Shown: piece by piece, positions 1-10,231 of the stretch
Position numbering within the stretch: the first letter of the stretch is position 1
Layout of the letters: each line of letters starts with the position of its first letter
NCBI GenBank assembly: GCA_947503655.1
Contig: CANNEP010000013.1
Span: 1 to 49,861, forward strand
Direction: 5' to 3'
Source: an uncultured Microbacterium sp.
Lineage (GTDB): Bacteria; Actinomycetota; Actinomycetes; Actinomycetales; Microbacteriaceae
Length of the DNA: 49,861 nucleotides
Program-made: the position numbers and the translations under genes
The notes under the pieces: model-generated
What the model saw: the letters and a program-made list of their open reading frames with translations, nothing else
What the model was told of the DNA's origin: nothing
The model's database searches: none

Positions 1-138
1 CGTAATGGCGGGTGCTAGCGGAAAGTCCGATTCCGCGACAAAGAGCGGCAGGACATCGTCGGCGTAGGAACGCCACTTTGTGCTGGAGCGGCGGCGAAGC
101 TGCTCGATGGGAAGCGCAATCAGTGGCGTTACTCCCAT
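1..138 (-). CDS. PLP-dependent aminotransferase/C-S lyase, MalY/PatB type (N-terminal fragment)
   Basis: Reading leftward from the ATG at 138, 46 codons stay open to the window edge. The fragment has an Arg-rich helix ([12 protein letters not shown], residues 13-24) followed by [19 protein letters not shown]. This resembles the N-terminus of MalY/PatB-type fold-I PLP enzymes, where a 'K-W' segment precedes 'LPMWVADMDF..PPAI'. That family includes cystathionine beta-lyases and C-S lyases as well as aminotransferases, so the exact reaction cannot be told. The ATG lies one base after the sufT stop, so the gene looks like the last visible member of the suf operon. The PLP lysine and most of the protein are outside the window; the family call rests on about 40 residues. 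Confidence 0.62.
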   Translation of the reverse strand, partial: MGVTPLIALPIEQLRRRSSTKWRSYADDVLPLFVAESDFPLAPAIT

Positions 139-139
139 G

Positions 140-466
140 TCAGATCGCGAAGCCCAGGGCACGCATCATGTCGCGCCCATCGTCGGTGATCCGCTCCGGG
201 CCCCACGGCGGCATCCACACCCAGTTGATGCGATACTGCTCGACGACACCATCCAGGGCTTCGCCTGTCTGAGCTTCGAGAACATCCGTCAGCGGGCACC
301 CAGCGCTCGTCAGCGTCATGTGAATGACGAGAGCGTCGTTCTCGTCATCCCAGCTGAGATCGTAAATCAGGCCGAGGTCGACGACGTTGACGTTGAGCTC
401 AGGGTCCATAACGTCCTTGAGCGCTTCTGTCACCTCGTCGTACTTCTCGGGAGCGAGTGCAGTCAT
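140..466 (-). CDS. sufT: SufT-like Fe-S assembly factor (MIP18/DUF59 family)
   Basis: A 108-residue single-domain protein of the MIP18/DUF59 family, which helps mature Fe-S proteins in the cytoplasm. The family hallmarks are visible: the motif [18 protein letters not shown] (residues 20-37) and the conserved cysteine in TSAGCPLTD (Cys57), the residue implicated in cluster or thiol chemistry in this family. A C-terminal [17 protein letters not shown] stretch is also typical. It starts 9 bases after the sufC stop and is probably co-transcribed with it. In many actinobacteria sufS and sufU lie between sufC and sufT; here they do not. Confidence 0.9.
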   Translation of the reverse strand: MTALAPEKYDEVTEALKDVMDPELNVNVVDLGLIYDLSWDDENDALVIHMTLTSAGCPLTDVLEAQTGEALDGVVEQYRINWVWMPPWGPERITDDGRDMMRALGFAI

Positions 467-475
467 GCTGTGATC

Positions 476-1257
<782 letters not shown>

Positions 1258-1258
<1 letters not shown>

Positions 1259-1584
1259 TAAATTTCCTTCGTTACGGAGGGGTCAATGAGCACGTCGTCA
1301 CCGTCGATTTCGACGACATAAACCGGGACGGGCTCGAAAGCTGGGAGGTTCAGGGGCTTGCCGGTGACGAGGGAGAACGCAGAACCATGGGCCCAGCATT
1401 CGACCGTGTCACCTTCAACGAAGCCGTCTGCAAGTGAAATTTCGCCGTGCGTGCAGGTGTCGCCGATGGCGTGAACCACGCCCTCGCCGTCTTTCACGAC
1501 ACAGATCGGGACATCGTCAATGACGACGCGCAGGGCGGCGTCTTGCTCAAGCTCGCTGTAGGAACAAGCGCGGGTTGCGGTCAT
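1258..1584 (-). CDS. Rieske [2Fe-2S] ferredoxin of the suf operon
   Basis: A 108-residue soluble Rieske protein of the non-heme dioxygenase-ferredoxin type. Ligands are Cys44-x-His46 and Cys63-x-x-His66, followed by the GSAFSLVTGKP loop. There is no leader peptide or membrane helix, so it is cytoplasmic and unlike QcrA elsewhere in the window. No oxygenase gene is adjacent. Its place between sufD and sufC suggests an electron-transfer or cluster-delivery role in SUF assembly, which is inferred from position only. The start overlaps the sufD stop (ATGA) and its stop overlaps the sufC start, so it is embedded in the operon. Confidence 0.9.
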
Positions 1585-2759
1585 GCCGACAATCCGTCGT
1601 TGAGCTCAACCTGGATCGCGGCGAAGAGTTCTTCTTCAAGCGACTCCACGCCAATCTTCTGAACGATCTCACCGAGGAAGCCGACGACGACGAGGCGACG
1701 AGCCTCGTCTTCGGAGATTCCGCGAGCCTGCAGGTAGAAGAGCTGCTCGTCGTCGAAGCGACCGGTTGCCGATGCGTGGCCGGCACCCTGAATGTCACCC
1801 GTCTTGATTTCAAGGTTCGGGATCGAGTCAGCGCGCGCGCCCGTGGTCAGCACGAGGTTGCGGTTTGCTTCGTAGGAGTCGGTTCCGACAGCGTCGGGCC
1901 CGATGAGAACGTCACCGATCCAGACAGTGCGAGCCGTCGCACCCTGCAGCGCGCTCTTGTAGAGCACGTCGCCGGTGGTGTGGGCTCCCTTGTGGAACAT
2001 GTACACCTGGCTCTCCAGGTGCTCGCCCGGGTCAGCAAACGAGACACCGAAAAGCTTGCCCTCAGAGCCAGTACCGTCGAGTTCGACCGACGGGTTGACG
2101 CGAACGACGCCACCCGACAGGCTCGCGACGATGTGCGTGAGAGTAGCGTCCTTGTCAACGCGGGCCTGGTGGGCCGATGCGTGAACGGTCTCTTCAGCCC
2201 AGCGCTGCACCGAGATGACGCGGAGGTCGGAACCATCGCGAGCGATGATCTCGACGTTCTGCGCGTAGGTGGCTGCGCCCTTGTGGTCAAGGATGACCGT
2301 TGCGTGTGCGTTCGGCATGGCCTCGATCACGATGTGTGCGAACGCCGCGGTTTCGGCGGTCTCACCGTTGATAGCGATCGTGATGGGCTCGGCGACCTCC
2401 TCGTTCGCGGGGATGCGAACGTGAAGCGCGTTTTCTGCCTTCTGCCATGCCAGTGCGCTCATGCGGTCTTCCGGGCGGAAGAACTCACCGCGAACTGCTG
2501 CGTCGTGGCCGCTCGATGCGACCACGAACGATGCCGGCGTCACGGTGTGGGTGACGGCGTCAGACTGCACAGCGTCGACGTTCAGCAGCGGCTGCAGGCG
2601 GTTGACCGGCGAGTGCTTGTAGTTGACCTCTTGACCCGTGGGGTTCGGGAAGTCGGTGGGTTCAAACGACGTAGGGCGCTCAGAGCGGGTCTGAATCGGA
2701 ACCTGCGAGTCGTCGTGATTAAGAATGTTTGATGTCAGCGTTTCGGTTGCGGTTGACAT
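1581..2759 (-). CDS. sufD: Fe-S cluster assembly protein SufD
   Basis: SufD is a scaffold partner of SufB and SufC. The 392-residue product carries the SufBD beta-helix core, with segments such as GSDLRVISVQRW, GEHLESQVYMFHKGAHTTGD and QGATARTVWIGDVLIG, and the C-terminal family end DDEQLFYLQARGISEDEARRLVVVGFLGEI. It is shorter than SufB and starts from an ATG directly abutting the SufB stop with no gap. The N-terminal region (about 1-130) is less conserved, as usual for SufD. It is cytoplasmic, and a paralogue of the SufB next door. Confidence 0.94.
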   Translation of the reverse strand: MSTATETLTSNILNHDDSQVPIQTRSERPTSFEPTDFPNPTGQEVNYKHSPVNRLQPLLNVDAVQSDAVTHTVTPASFVVASSGHDAAVRGEFFRPEDRMSALAWQKAENALHVRIPANEEVAEPITIAINGETAETAAFAHIVIEAMPNAHATVILDHKGAATYAQNVEIIARDGSDLRVISVQRWAEETVHASAHQARVDKDATLTHIVASLSGGVVRVNPSVELDGTGSEGKLFGVSFADPGEHLESQVYMFHKGAHTTGDVLYKSALQGATARTVWIGDVLIGPDAVGTDSYEANRNLVLTTGARADSIPNLEIKTGDIQGAGHASATGRFDDEQLFYLQARGISEDEARRLVVVGFLGEIVQKIGVESLEEELFAAIQVELNDGLSA

Positions 2760-4178
2760 TTAGCCGACCGATCCTTCCATGCCCATCTCGATGAGCTTGT
2801 TCAGTTCCAGCGCGTACTCCATGGGCAGTTCACGTGCAATGGGCTCAATAAAGCCGCGCACGATCATGGCCATCGCTTCGGTCTCTTCGACGCCGCGGCT
2901 CATGATGTAGAAGAGCTGCTCTTCACTCACCTTCGAGACCGTGGCCTCGTGGCCGAGAATGACGTCATCGACACGAATGTCAATCGCCGGGTACGTGTCA
3001 GAACGCGACTGCGTGTCGACGAGCAATGCGTCACACACAACCGAGTTGGACGAGTGGTGCGCGTTCGCGTCGATACGAACCTCACCGCGGTAGCCAGCAC
3101 GGCCGCCACCACGAGCGATCGACTTCGACGTGATCGATGACTGCGTGTACGGAGCCATGTGGATCATCTTCGCGCCAGCGTCCTGGTGCTGACCGGGACC
3201 AGCGAAGGCAACCGACAGAGTCTCGCCCTTGGCGTGCTCGCCCGTGAGGAAGATCGACGGGTACTTCATCGTCACCTTGGAGCCGATGTTGCCGTCGACC
3301 CACTCCATGGTTGCGCCTTCGTGTGCAATTGCACGCTTGGTGACCAGGTTGTAGACGTTGTTCGACCAGTTCTGGATCGTCGTGTAGCGAACGCGAGCGT
3401 TCTTCTTCACGATAATCTCGACGACGGCCGAGTGCAGCGAGTCCGACTTGTAGATCGGCGCGGTGCAACCCTCGATGTAGTGCACGTAGCTGTCTTCGTC
3501 AGCGATGATGAGCGTGCGCTCGAACTGGCCCATGTTTTCCGTGTTGATACGGAAGTAGGCCTGCAGCGGAATCTCCACGTGAACGCCCTTCGGGACGTAC
3601 ACGAACGAGCCACCCGACCAGACGGCCGTGTTCAGAGCCGCGAACTTGTTGTCGCCAGCCGGAATTACGGTTCCGAAGTACTCTTCGAAGAACTCGGGGT
3701 GCTCGCGCAGTGCCGTGTCAGTGTCCATGAAGATGACGCCCTGGGCCTCAAGGTCTTCGCGGATCTGGTGGTAAACCACCTCGGACTCGTACTGTGCGGC
3801 AACGCCGGCAACGAGACGCTGACGCTCAGCCTCGGGGATACCGAGACGCTCGTAGGTGTTGCGGATGTCTTCGGGCAGGTCTTCCCACGACTGGGCCTGC
3901 TTCTCCGTCGAACGCACGAAGTACTTGATGTTGTCGAAGTCAATACCCGAGAGGTCAGCACCCCACGTCGGCATCGGCTTGCGGCCGAAGAGCTGGTACC
4001 CCTTGAGGCGGGTCTTCAGCATCCATTCGGGCTCAGCCTTCAACGCCGAGATGTCGCGTACGACGTTCTCGTTGATACCGCGGGCCGCGCTAGCGCCAGC
4101 TGCATCAGGGTCGTGCCAGCCGAACTCGTACACCCCCAGCCCTTCGAGCTCGGGACGGTCAATGAGCACATCAGACAT
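2760..4178 (-). CDS. sufB: Fe-S cluster assembly scaffold SufB
   Basis: SufB is the main scaffold on which SUF builds clusters. The 472-residue length fits the family. Typical segments include [40 protein letters not shown] (with the conserved Cys of EGCTAP), [16 protein letters not shown] and the SufBD terminus [29 protein letters not shown]. The ATG at 4178 is preceded by GAGGAGAG, a good ribosome-binding site. It is the first gene of the operon. Many actinobacterial suf operons begin with the repressor gene sufR; here sufB instead faces ctaA across about 200 bp containing a small palindrome, and no sufR is present. Confidence 0.96.
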   Translation of the reverse strand: MSDVLIDRPELEGLGVYEFGWHDPDAAGASAARGINENVVRDISALKAEPEWMLKTRLKGYQLFGRKPMPTWGADLSGIDFDNIKYFVRSTEKQAQSWEDLPEDIRNTYERLGIPEAERQRLVAGVAAQYESEVVYHQIREDLEAQGVIFMDTDTALREHPEFFEEYFGTVIPAGDNKFAALNTAVWSGGSFVYVPKGVHVEIPLQAYFRINTENMGQFERTLIIADEDSYVHYIEGCTAPIYKSDSLHSAVVEIIVKKNARVRYTTIQNWSNNVYNLVTKRAIAHEGATMEWVDGNIGSKVTMKYPSIFLTGEHAKGETLSVAFAGPGQHQDAGAKMIHMAPYTQSSITSKSIARGGGRAGYRGEVRIDANAHHSSNSVVCDALLVDTQSRSDTYPAIDIRVDDVILGHEATVSKVSEEQLFYIMSRGVEETEAMAMIVRGFIEPIARELPMEYALELNKLIEMGMEGSVG

Positions 4179-4306
4179 GGCGTCACACTCTCCTCATGGC
4201 CTAGCGGTGTTATCCGCTCCGGTCGCGCTCCCCCGCGTTTACGTGGGAGTTGCCGTCGGGCCTTTATCTGCGGCGTCAAGAAGACGCCTACACTTGAACG
4301 CAAGAG

Positions 4307-4321
4307 TCGCGCTTTTCGCGA
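4307..4321. promoter_or_regulatory. Small palindrome in the sufB/ctaA divergent promoter region
   Basis: TCGCG and CGCGA flank a CTTTT spacer, a perfect 5-bp inverted repeat about 130 bp upstream of sufB and 60 bp upstream of ctaA. Its position suits an operator shared by the two divergent units, but short GC palindromes occur by chance and no regulator gene is adjacent. Confidence 0.25.
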
Positions 4322-4381
4322 TCTTGCAACCCTTCGATTCTACAGGTTCCGCTAACCCATTTGGGCGGAACCGGAGGCTTC

Positions 4382-5509
4382 ATGACTGACATCGTCACCC
4401 CGGAGACGGCTTCTGTTGACGCTGGAGGGCGAGACCGCTCGTTCCTTCGCCTTCCTACGACGTTTAGTAAGCCCGTGCGCGTGTTCGCGTGGCTGTCGTT
4501 CGTCTTCGAAGTGTTCATCATCGGAACCGGTGGTGCGGTTCGTCTGACCGGCTCGGGCCTGGGATGCACAGAATGGCCGCTGTGCACGCCGGAATCGCTG
4601 GTTCCGACGCAGGAGCAGGGCATTCACGGCATCATCGAGTTCGGTAACCGCACAATTACTGGCGTCGTCGGCATTCTGGCACTCGTCGTGTTGCTGTTTA
4701 CTCTCCACATCGTCGGCGGGCGCCGCTCGGTTGTGAAGACGCTGTGGTTCGCGCTTGGCGGAATCGCGACCGGCGTTGCAGCGTACGCCGCGGCTTCGCT
4801 GGCAGGTGTTCCTGCCTTCCCGTTCTTCTCCGCCGGCCTCCTGCTGGTCGCGATCATTGGTGCAGTGCAGTCGATTCGTTCGATTCCCGGCCGCAAGGAT
4901 CTTCCGGTGCTGGCGTGGATTGTGCTCGTCGGGGTTATCGTGCAAGCGTTCGTCGGCGGCATCACGGTACTGACCGAGCTCAACCCCTTCATCGTTGGCT
5001 TCCACTACGTCGCGTCGCTGCTGTTGGCCTGCGTGACCGCGGCGTACCTGGTGCGGATGTATGCGCCGGCAGGAGCACGCGAACTCGTCGTGCCGAAGTG
5101 GTTTGCAATTGTCACGCACGTCACGGGCCTCGCTCTCGCAGTCACGATTCTCTTCGGCGTGTTGACCACGGGTTCCGGCCCACACTCGGGCGACAAGAAC
5201 GTGGCTCGCGACGGTTTTGACGCCTCTGTCTTGGCACACGTGCACTCGTGGCCCGGCTACATTCTGACCGGGTTGCTGGTCGTGCTGTTGATCGCGGCGT
5301 GGGCGCTTCGCCTCCCGGTGCGCCACTGGGCGCTCGTGCTCGTTATCGCCGTCGGCGTGCAGGTTCTCGTCGGTGTTTGGCAAGCGCGTGAGGGCTTGCC
5401 GCCGCTGCTCGTCGGCATCCACATGGTGCTCGCTGCCCTCGCCGCCGCCGCGTACACTGCGATGGTTCTCAAACTCAAGCGCCCCGTCGCGGCCGACACC
5501 CCCGCGTAA
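4382..5509 (+). CDS. ctaA: Heme A synthase CtaA (COX15 family)
   Basis: CtaA oxidises the C8 methyl of heme O to give heme A for the aa3-type terminal oxidase, in the cytoplasmic membrane. The ATG at 4382 follows GGAGG, giving 375 residues; a TTG seven codons upstream is less likely. The protein is strongly hydrophobic with about eight membrane segments. Family features are visible: the extracytoplasmic cysteine pair in GLGCTEWPLCTP, the EFGNR-type motif in HGIIEFGNRTITG, and four helix histidines in contexts QGIHGII, VGFHYVA, LAHVHSW and VGIHMVL, matching the heme-binding histidines known in this family. It converges with ctaB, the preceding enzyme of the pathway. Confidence 0.94.
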   Translation: MTDIVTPETASVDAGGRDRSFLRLPTTFSKPVRVFAWLSFVFEVFIIGTGGAVRLTGSGLGCTEWPLCTPESLVPTQEQGIHGIIEFGNRTITGVVGILALVVLLFTLHIVGGRRSVVKTLWFALGGIATGVAAYAAASLAGVPAFPFFSAGLLLVAIIGAVQSIRSIPGRKDLPVLAWIVLVGVIVQAFVGGITVLTELNPFIVGFHYVASLLLACVTAAYLVRMYAPAGARELVVPKWFAIVTHVTGLALAVTILFGVLTTGSGPHSGDKNVARDGFDASVLAHVHSWPGYILTGLLVVLLIAAWALRLPVRHWALVLVIAVGVQVLVGVWQAREGLPPLLVGIHMVLAALAAAAYTAMVLKLKRPVAADTPA

Positions 5510-5528
5510 CGTCAACCCTTTTTCGTAT

Positions 5529-5562
5529 GCCGCTCGGAGCTTCTCCGGGCGGCACACTTTTT
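5529..5562 (+). terminator. Rho-independent terminator of ctaA
   Basis: An 11-bp stem (GCCGCTCGGAG paired with CTCCGGGCGGC, one G-T pair) around a CTT loop lies 19 bases after the ctaA stop. It is followed by ACACTTTTT. Confidence 0.85.
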
Positions 5563-5825
5563 GCCCGACCCCTGGTTCCGCCGCTCGGCTTGTCCCCGTC
5601 AGCCCTCTGCCAGTCCTCCCGCTCCAGATACTGTGGAACGCCTTCTGTTACGCACGATGAGCTTCCGATGAGAGGCTCAAATCGCGGCGTTTCGCGAGCC
5701 TAGGCGGATTCGGGCGTGCAGAACAGAGGAGGGAGGATGCAGAACGGTGGAAACAAGGGCGCGGAACCTCGGACGGCGAGAGAGCGGAAATACAGAGGCG
5801 AGCAGGGCGGCGGCGAATCCCCAGT
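5563..5825. other. Gap between convergent ctaA and ctaB with no recognisable gene
   Basis: This stretch between the two terminators contains no reading frame with family features and no tRNA-like fold that I can recognise. The plus strand is markedly purine-rich from about 5715 to 5815. A small hairpin (TCGCG 5682-5686, CGCGA 5693-5697, extended by AGGC/GCCT) lies in the middle. It may be degenerate sequence or host a small RNA; nothing in it decides this. Confidence 0.4.
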
Positions 5826-5863
5826 AACGAAAAACGGCCGCCCACCGAAGTGAGCGGCCGTTT
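5826..5863 (-). terminator. Rho-independent terminator of ctaB
   Basis: AAACGGCCGC at 5832-5841 pairs perfectly with GCGGCCGTTT at 5854-5863, with an inner CAC/GTG closing a CGAA tetraloop. Read on the minus strand the stem ends in a run of T residues, ten bases past the ctaB stop. Confidence 0.9.
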
Positions 5864-5872
5864 GAAAATGGG

Positions 5873-6829
5873 CTAGAACGGGAGGAGCGGGTCGACGGCG
5901 ATCGCGACGAACAGCAGCGTGAGGTACGTGATCGAGGCGTGGAATACACGCATCGGTGCGGCGTTGCCGCCCTTCACAGCCTGGTTGTAGAGGCGGTGCG
6001 ATTCGTACAAGAACCAGCCGCCGAACACCAGCGCAGAAACCGTGTACACAACGCCCATGCCCGCGACCGGGATCAGAATCAGCGAGCAGGCGATCGTTGC
6101 CCACGCGTAGAGAATGATCTGCAGACCGACCTGGTGCGTCGGGCGCGTTGCGCCGAGCATCGGGACGTGCACCGTGCCGTAATCTTCCTTGTACTTCATC
6201 GACAGCGGCCAGTAGTGCGGCGGCGTCCAGAGGAAGACAACGATGAAGAGGATGAACGGCGTCCACGACAGTGAACCGGTCACGGCAGTCCAGCCGATGA
6301 GCACGGGGAAGCAACCGGCGATGCCACCCCAAATAATGTTCTGCTCGGTGCGGCGCTTCAGAATCAGCGTGTAAATGACGACGTAGAAGAAGATCGCGAC
6401 GACCGACAGCGTTGCCGCGAGCCAGTTCGTCGTGAGCAACAGCCACACCGTCGACACCACGGCAAGAACCCACGAGAAAATCAGGGCGTTACGCGGCGAA
6501 ACCTCGCCCGTCACAATCGGACGATTTTCGGTGCGCTGCATTTGCGCGTCCATGTCGCGGTCAATGTACATATTGAACGACGCGGCGGAACCAGCACTCA
6601 TGGCTCCGCCGATGACGGTTGCGATCATGAGCCAGCCGTTGGGCACACCACCCTGAGCGAGGAACATCACCGGGACGGTCGTCACCAGCAAAAGCTCCAT
6701 GACTCGCGGCTTCGTCAACTCGACATAAGCGCGGACCGTCTTACCGATGCTGAGCTTCGCATTCGCCTCAGCGGCAGAAGTCGCAGTCAGGTGGATCGCC
6801 CCCTTAGGACGGTAGAGATTCGTGCGCAC
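5873..6829 (-). CDS. ctaB: Protoheme IX farnesyltransferase (heme O synthase) CtaB
   Basis: CtaB is a membrane-bound UbiA-superfamily prenyltransferase that adds a farnesyl group to heme B to give heme O, the substrate of CtaA. The catalytic motif N-x-YIDRDMDAQMQRTENRP is present, as are the second conserved region YKEDYGTVHVPMLG and about eight to nine membrane helices. The open frame extends far upstream into the tkt promoter region, so the true start is internal. The given end uses a GTG (318 residues) that has no ribosome-binding site. A CTG 13 codons later (6790-6788) sits 8 bases behind AAGGGGG and would give 305 residues. Both include the whole conserved domain. Confidence 0.93.
   Translation of the reverse strand: MRTNLYRPKGAIHLTATSAAEANAKLSIGKTVRAYVELTKPRVMELLLVTTVPVMFLAQGGVPNGWLMIATVIGGAMSAGSAASFNMYIDRDMDAQMQRTENRPIVTGEVSPRNALIFSWVLAVVSTVWLLLTTNWLAATLSVVAIFFYVVIYTLILKRRTEQNIIWGGIAGCFPVLIGWTAVTGSLSWTPFILFIVVFLWTPPHYWPLSMKYKEDYGTVHVPMLGATRPTHQVGLQIILYAWATIACSLILIPVAGMGVVYTVSALVFGGWFLYESHRLYNQAVKGGNAAPMRVFHASITYLTLLFVAIAVDPLLPF
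6788..6806 (-). promoter_or_regulatory. Strong Shine-Dalgarno followed by in-frame CTG (probable ctaB start)
   Basis: On the minus strand AAGGGGG is followed by 8 bases and then CTG, in frame with ctaB. No ATG, GTG or TTG lies at a useful distance from this site. The first residues would be TATSAAEANAK, then the conserved TVRAYVELTKPR segment. Confidence 0.55.
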
Positions 6830-7028
6830 GGCAGAAAGCACACACGCGTACAGTCTACCGCTTCCGTAGACGCGCCCGGACTTGTCACAAAGACACAATC
6901 CGCGCCGCGTGCCAGCGCTAGTCGCTATGCTGAAATGACATACACGCGCTCGGCGAATACCCCCTGAATACTCACAAATAGGGAGACGTCTGACCTGAGT
7001 GCCACAACTTTTCGGGAGGGCGGTCCGG

Positions 7029-9125
7029 GTGTCGGAACTGCGTTGGGAAGAGATCGATAAGCGCGCTGTTGACACGGCTCGCGTACTGGCGGCAGACGCT
7101 GTGGAGAAGGTCGGTAACGGCCACCCTGGCACGGCGATGAGCCTGGCCCCCGCGGCATACCTCCTGTATCAGCACGTGATGCGCCACGACCCGGCAGACA
7201 CCGATTGGCTCGGCCGCGACCGTTTCATCCTTTCGGTCGGCCACTCGTCGCTGACGCAGTACGTTCAGCTCTACCTCGGCGGATTCGGTCTCGAACTCGA
7301 TGACCTCAAGGCGCTGCGCACGTGGGGCTCGCTGACCCCGGGCCACCCGGAGTACGGTCACACCAGGGGCGTCGAAATCACCACCGGTCCGCTCGGCCAG
7401 GGTCTCGCCTCGGCCGTGGGCTTCGCCTACGCTGCCCGCTACGAGCGTGGACTGTTTGACCCGGAGGCGGCAGCAGGCACCAGCCCGTTCGACCACTTCG
7501 TCTACGTCATCGCTGGCGACGGCGACCTGCAAGAGGGTGTCACGAGCGAGGCTTCGTCGCTCGCCGGCCACCAGCATCTCGGTAACCTCATCGCGATCTA
7601 CGACTCGAACCAGATTTCGATCGAAGACGACACCAACATCGCCTTCACCGAAGACGTTGCGGCTCGCTACGAGTCGTACGGCTGGCAGGTGCTCACCGTC
7701 GACTGGAAGAAGACCGGCCAGTACGTCGAAGACGTCGCCGAGCTGAACGCCGCCATCGAAGCAGCCAAGGGTGAGACCGACAAGCCGTCGCTCATCATCC
7801 TCAAGACCATCATCGGTTGGCCATCGCCCGGCAAGCAGAACTCCGGCAAGATCCACGGTTCCGCGCTCGGTGCCGATGAGCTCGCCGCCACGAAGAAGGT
7901 GCTGGGCTTCGACCCCGAGCAGACCTTCGTGGTTGCCGACGAGGTTATCGCGCACACCCGCCAGCTGCAGGAGCGCGCAAGCGCCGCCCGCGCTACGTGG
8001 CAAGAGTCGTTCGATGCGTGGGCTGCCGCAAACCCGGAGCGCAAGCAGCTCCTCGACCGTCTCGAAGCAGGCGCACTCCCCGAGAACATCGCCGATGCAC
8101 TGCCCATCTTCGAAGCGGGCAAGGACGTCTCTACGCGTGCCGCGTCCGGCACCGTGCTCAACGCACTGGCAGCCGAGCTCCCCGAGCTGTGGGGTGGTTC
8201 CGCCGACCTCGCTGAGTCGAACCTCACCACGATTAAGGGCGCAAAGTCGTTCGTCCCCGCTGAGTGGTCGACGCACGAGTGGTCGGGTAACCCCTACGGC
8301 CGTGTCATGCACTTCGGTATCCGCGAGCACGCTATGGGTTCGATCCTCAACGGCATCCGCCTGCACGGCAAGACGCGCCCGTTCGGTGGCACGTTCCTGA
8401 TCTTCAGCGACTACATGCGCCCGGCGGTTCGCCTGGCCGCGCTCATGAACGTCGCTGCAATCTACGTGTGGACGCACGACTCCATCGCCCTCGGTGAAGA
8501 CGGCCCGACGCACCAGCCGGTTGAGCAGTTGGCTTCGCTACGTGCGATTCCGAACCTCAACGTCGTGCGGCCAGCAGACGCCAACGAGACCGCCGTGGTG
8601 TGGCTCGAGACGCTGCGCCGCGACGGCGCCCCCACGGGCCTCGCGCTGACGCGTCAGAACGTTCCGACGTTCGCGCGCGGAGAGGGCGAAGCCAGCGGCG
8701 ACACGTTCGCTTCGGCAGCACACGCCGCCCGCGGCGCCTACGTACTGGCCGAAGCCCCGAACGGCACGCCCGACGTCATCCTCATTGCCACTGGTTCCGA
8801 GGTCCAGCTCGCGGTCTCCGCTCGCGAGACTCTTGCTAGCGAAGGCATCAACGCGCGCGTCGTTTCAGCTCCGTCATTGGAGTGGTTCGCCGAGCAGTCC
8901 GCGGAGTACCGCGAAAGCGTGCTCCCCGCCGCCATCAAGGCCCGCGTTTCGGTTGAGGCTGGCATTGCGATGCCGTGGCACGCCATCGTTGGCAGCACCG
9001 GCCGCTCGGTATCGCTCGAGCACTTCGGCGCCAGCGCTGACTACAAGACCCTCTTTGAAAAGTTCGGCATCACGGCAGAAGCCGTTGTCTCCGCCGCACG
9101 CGAAACCGTTAAGGAGAACGCATGA
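7029..9125 (+). CDS. tkt: Transketolase
   Basis: This thiamine-diphosphate enzyme moves two-carbon ketol units in the non-oxidative pentose phosphate branch. I chose the GTG at 7029 because GGGAGGG ends 8 bases upstream and the product then begins [17 protein letters not shown], as in related actinobacterial enzymes; a GTG at 6999 would add ten residues. The 698-residue length is normal. Visible motifs are [19 protein letters not shown] near the start, the ThDP/Mg motif GDGDLQEG with the downstream [10 protein letters not shown], and [18 protein letters not shown] in the pyrimidine-binding domain. It is the first gene of a six-gene operon; its stop overlaps the tal start by four bases. Confidence 0.97.
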   Translation: MSELRWEEIDKRAVDTARVLAADAVEKVGNGHPGTAMSLAPAAYLLYQHVMRHDPADTDWLGRDRFILSVGHSSLTQYVQLYLGGFGLELDDLKALRTWGSLTPGHPEYGHTRGVEITTGPLGQGLASAVGFAYAARYERGLFDPEAAAGTSPFDHFVYVIAGDGDLQEGVTSEASSLAGHQHLGNLIAIYDSNQISIEDDTNIAFTEDVAARYESYGWQVLTVDWKKTGQYVEDVAELNAAIEAAKGETDKPSLIILKTIIGWPSPGKQNSGKIHGSALGADELAATKKVLGFDPEQTFVVADEVIAHTRQLQERASAARATWQESFDAWAAANPERKQLLDRLEAGALPENIADALPIFEAGKDVSTRAASGTVLNALAAELPELWGGSADLAESNLTTIKGAKSFVPAEWSTHEWSGNPYGRVMHFGIREHAMGSILNGIRLHGKTRPFGGTFLIFSDYMRPAVRLAALMNVAAIYVWTHDSIALGEDGPTHQPVEQLASLRAIPNLNVVRPADANETAVVWLETLRRDGAPTGLALTRQNVPTFARGEGEASGDTFASAAHAARGAYVLAEAPNGTPDVILIATGSEVQLAVSARETLASEGINARVVSAPSLEWFAEQSAEYRESVLPAAIKARVSVEAGIAMPWHAIVGSTGRSVSLEHFGASADYKTLFEKFGITAEAVVSAARETVKENA

Positions 9126-10231
9126 GCACTCCCACCCAAGACCTCGCAGCCGCAGGCGTCAGCATTTGGCTTGACGACCTCTCGCGCTCGCGCATTGTCA
9201 CCGGCAACCTCGCCGAGTTGATCGAAAGCCGCACCGTTTCGGGCGTCACCACGAACCCGACGATTTTCGCGGGTGCCATCGGCAACGGCGGCGAAGACTA
9301 CGCCGCACAGCTGCACCAGCTTGCTGCTGACGGCGTGTCGGTCGACGACGCCATCATCGCCGCGACCACTGACGATGTGCGCGCTGCTGCTGACATTTTC
9401 AGTAGCGTGTACGAGGCCACAAACGGCGTTGACGGTCGCGTCTCGATTGAGGTCTCCCCTGACCTCGCGCACGACACCGACGGAACTATCGCACAGGCGG
9501 GTCTGCTGTGGCAGCTCGTGGGCCGCGAGAACGCCCTCATCAAGATCCCCGCGACGAAGGCCGGCCTGCCCGCCATCACCGCAACGATCGCAGCTGGCAT
9601 CAGCGTCAACGTCACCCTGATCTTCAGCCTCGAGCGTTACAACGAGGTCATTGAGGCCTACATTGCCGGCCTGCAGGCCGCACGCGAAGCGGGTCATGAC
9701 CTCTCGAAGATCCACTCGGTCGCATCGTTCTTCGTGTCGCGCGTCGACACCGAGGTCGACAAGCGCCTGGCGGCGATCGGAACCACGGAAGCGCTGGAGC
9801 TGAAGAGCAAGGCGGGCCTCGCTAACGCACGCCTCGCATACGAGCTTTTCGAGCAGCGTTTTGCCGCAGCCGACGCTGCAGAGCTCATCGCCGCTGGCGC
9901 CAACACGCAGCGCCCGCTGTGGGCTTCCACCGGTGTGAAAGACCCGGCTCTGCCCGACACCCTGTACGTCACCGAGCTCGTTGCACCTGGCACCGTCAAC
10001 ACGATGCCAGAGAAGACGCTCGAGGCGACGTTCGACCACGGCGTCATCGCGGGCGACACGATAACAACGAACTACGCCGCAGCACACGACCTCATGGCGT
10101 CGCTCGCGAACGTCGGCATCGATTTCACCGACGTTACGCAGCTGCTGGAAGACGAGGGCGTGGAGAAGTTCATCGCTTCGTGGCAGGAGCTGAAGGAGAC
10201 GGTTCGCGTCGCTCTGGAGGCAGCAAAGTGA
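9122..10231 (+). CDS. tal: Transaldolase
   Basis: Transaldolase transfers a dihydroxyacetone unit between sugar phosphates in the cytosol. The 369-residue length places it in the longer bacterial/plant subfamily. VTTNPTIF (residues 42-49) and the Schiff-base lysine in [11 protein letters not shown] (Lys141) are both present. The ATG overlaps the tkt stop (ATGA), and its TGA overlaps the pgi GTG start (GTGA). This tkt-tal order followed by pgi, zwf and opcA is common in actinobacteria. Confidence 0.97.
   Translation: MSTPTQDLAAAGVSIWLDDLSRSRIVTGNLAELIESRTVSGVTTNPTIFAGAIGNGGEDYAAQLHQLAADGVSVDDAIIAATTDDVRAAADIFSSVYEATNGVDGRVSIEVSPDLAHDTDGTIAQAGLLWQLVGRENALIKIPATKAGLPAITATIAAGISVNVTLIFSLERYNEVIEAYIAGLQAAREAGHDLSKIHSVASFFVSRVDTEVDKRLAAIGTTEALELKSKAGLANARLAYELFEQRFAAADAAELIAAGANTQRPLWASTGVKDPALPDTLYVTELVAPGTVNTMPEKTLEATFDHGVIAGDTITTNYAAAHDLMASLANVGIDFTDVTQLLEDEGVEKFIASWQELKETVRVALEAAK

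Noticed and set aside
4860..4900. GTTCGATTC word resembling a tRNA T-loop
   Set aside because: It lies inside ctaA coding sequence and has no T-stem complement, anticodon arm or acceptor stem around it.
6972..8513. 513-codon minus-strand frame opposite tkt
   Set aside because: Transketolase on the plus strand is certain; the antisense product is a low-complexity Arg/Val/Glu mixture typical of high-GC shadows.
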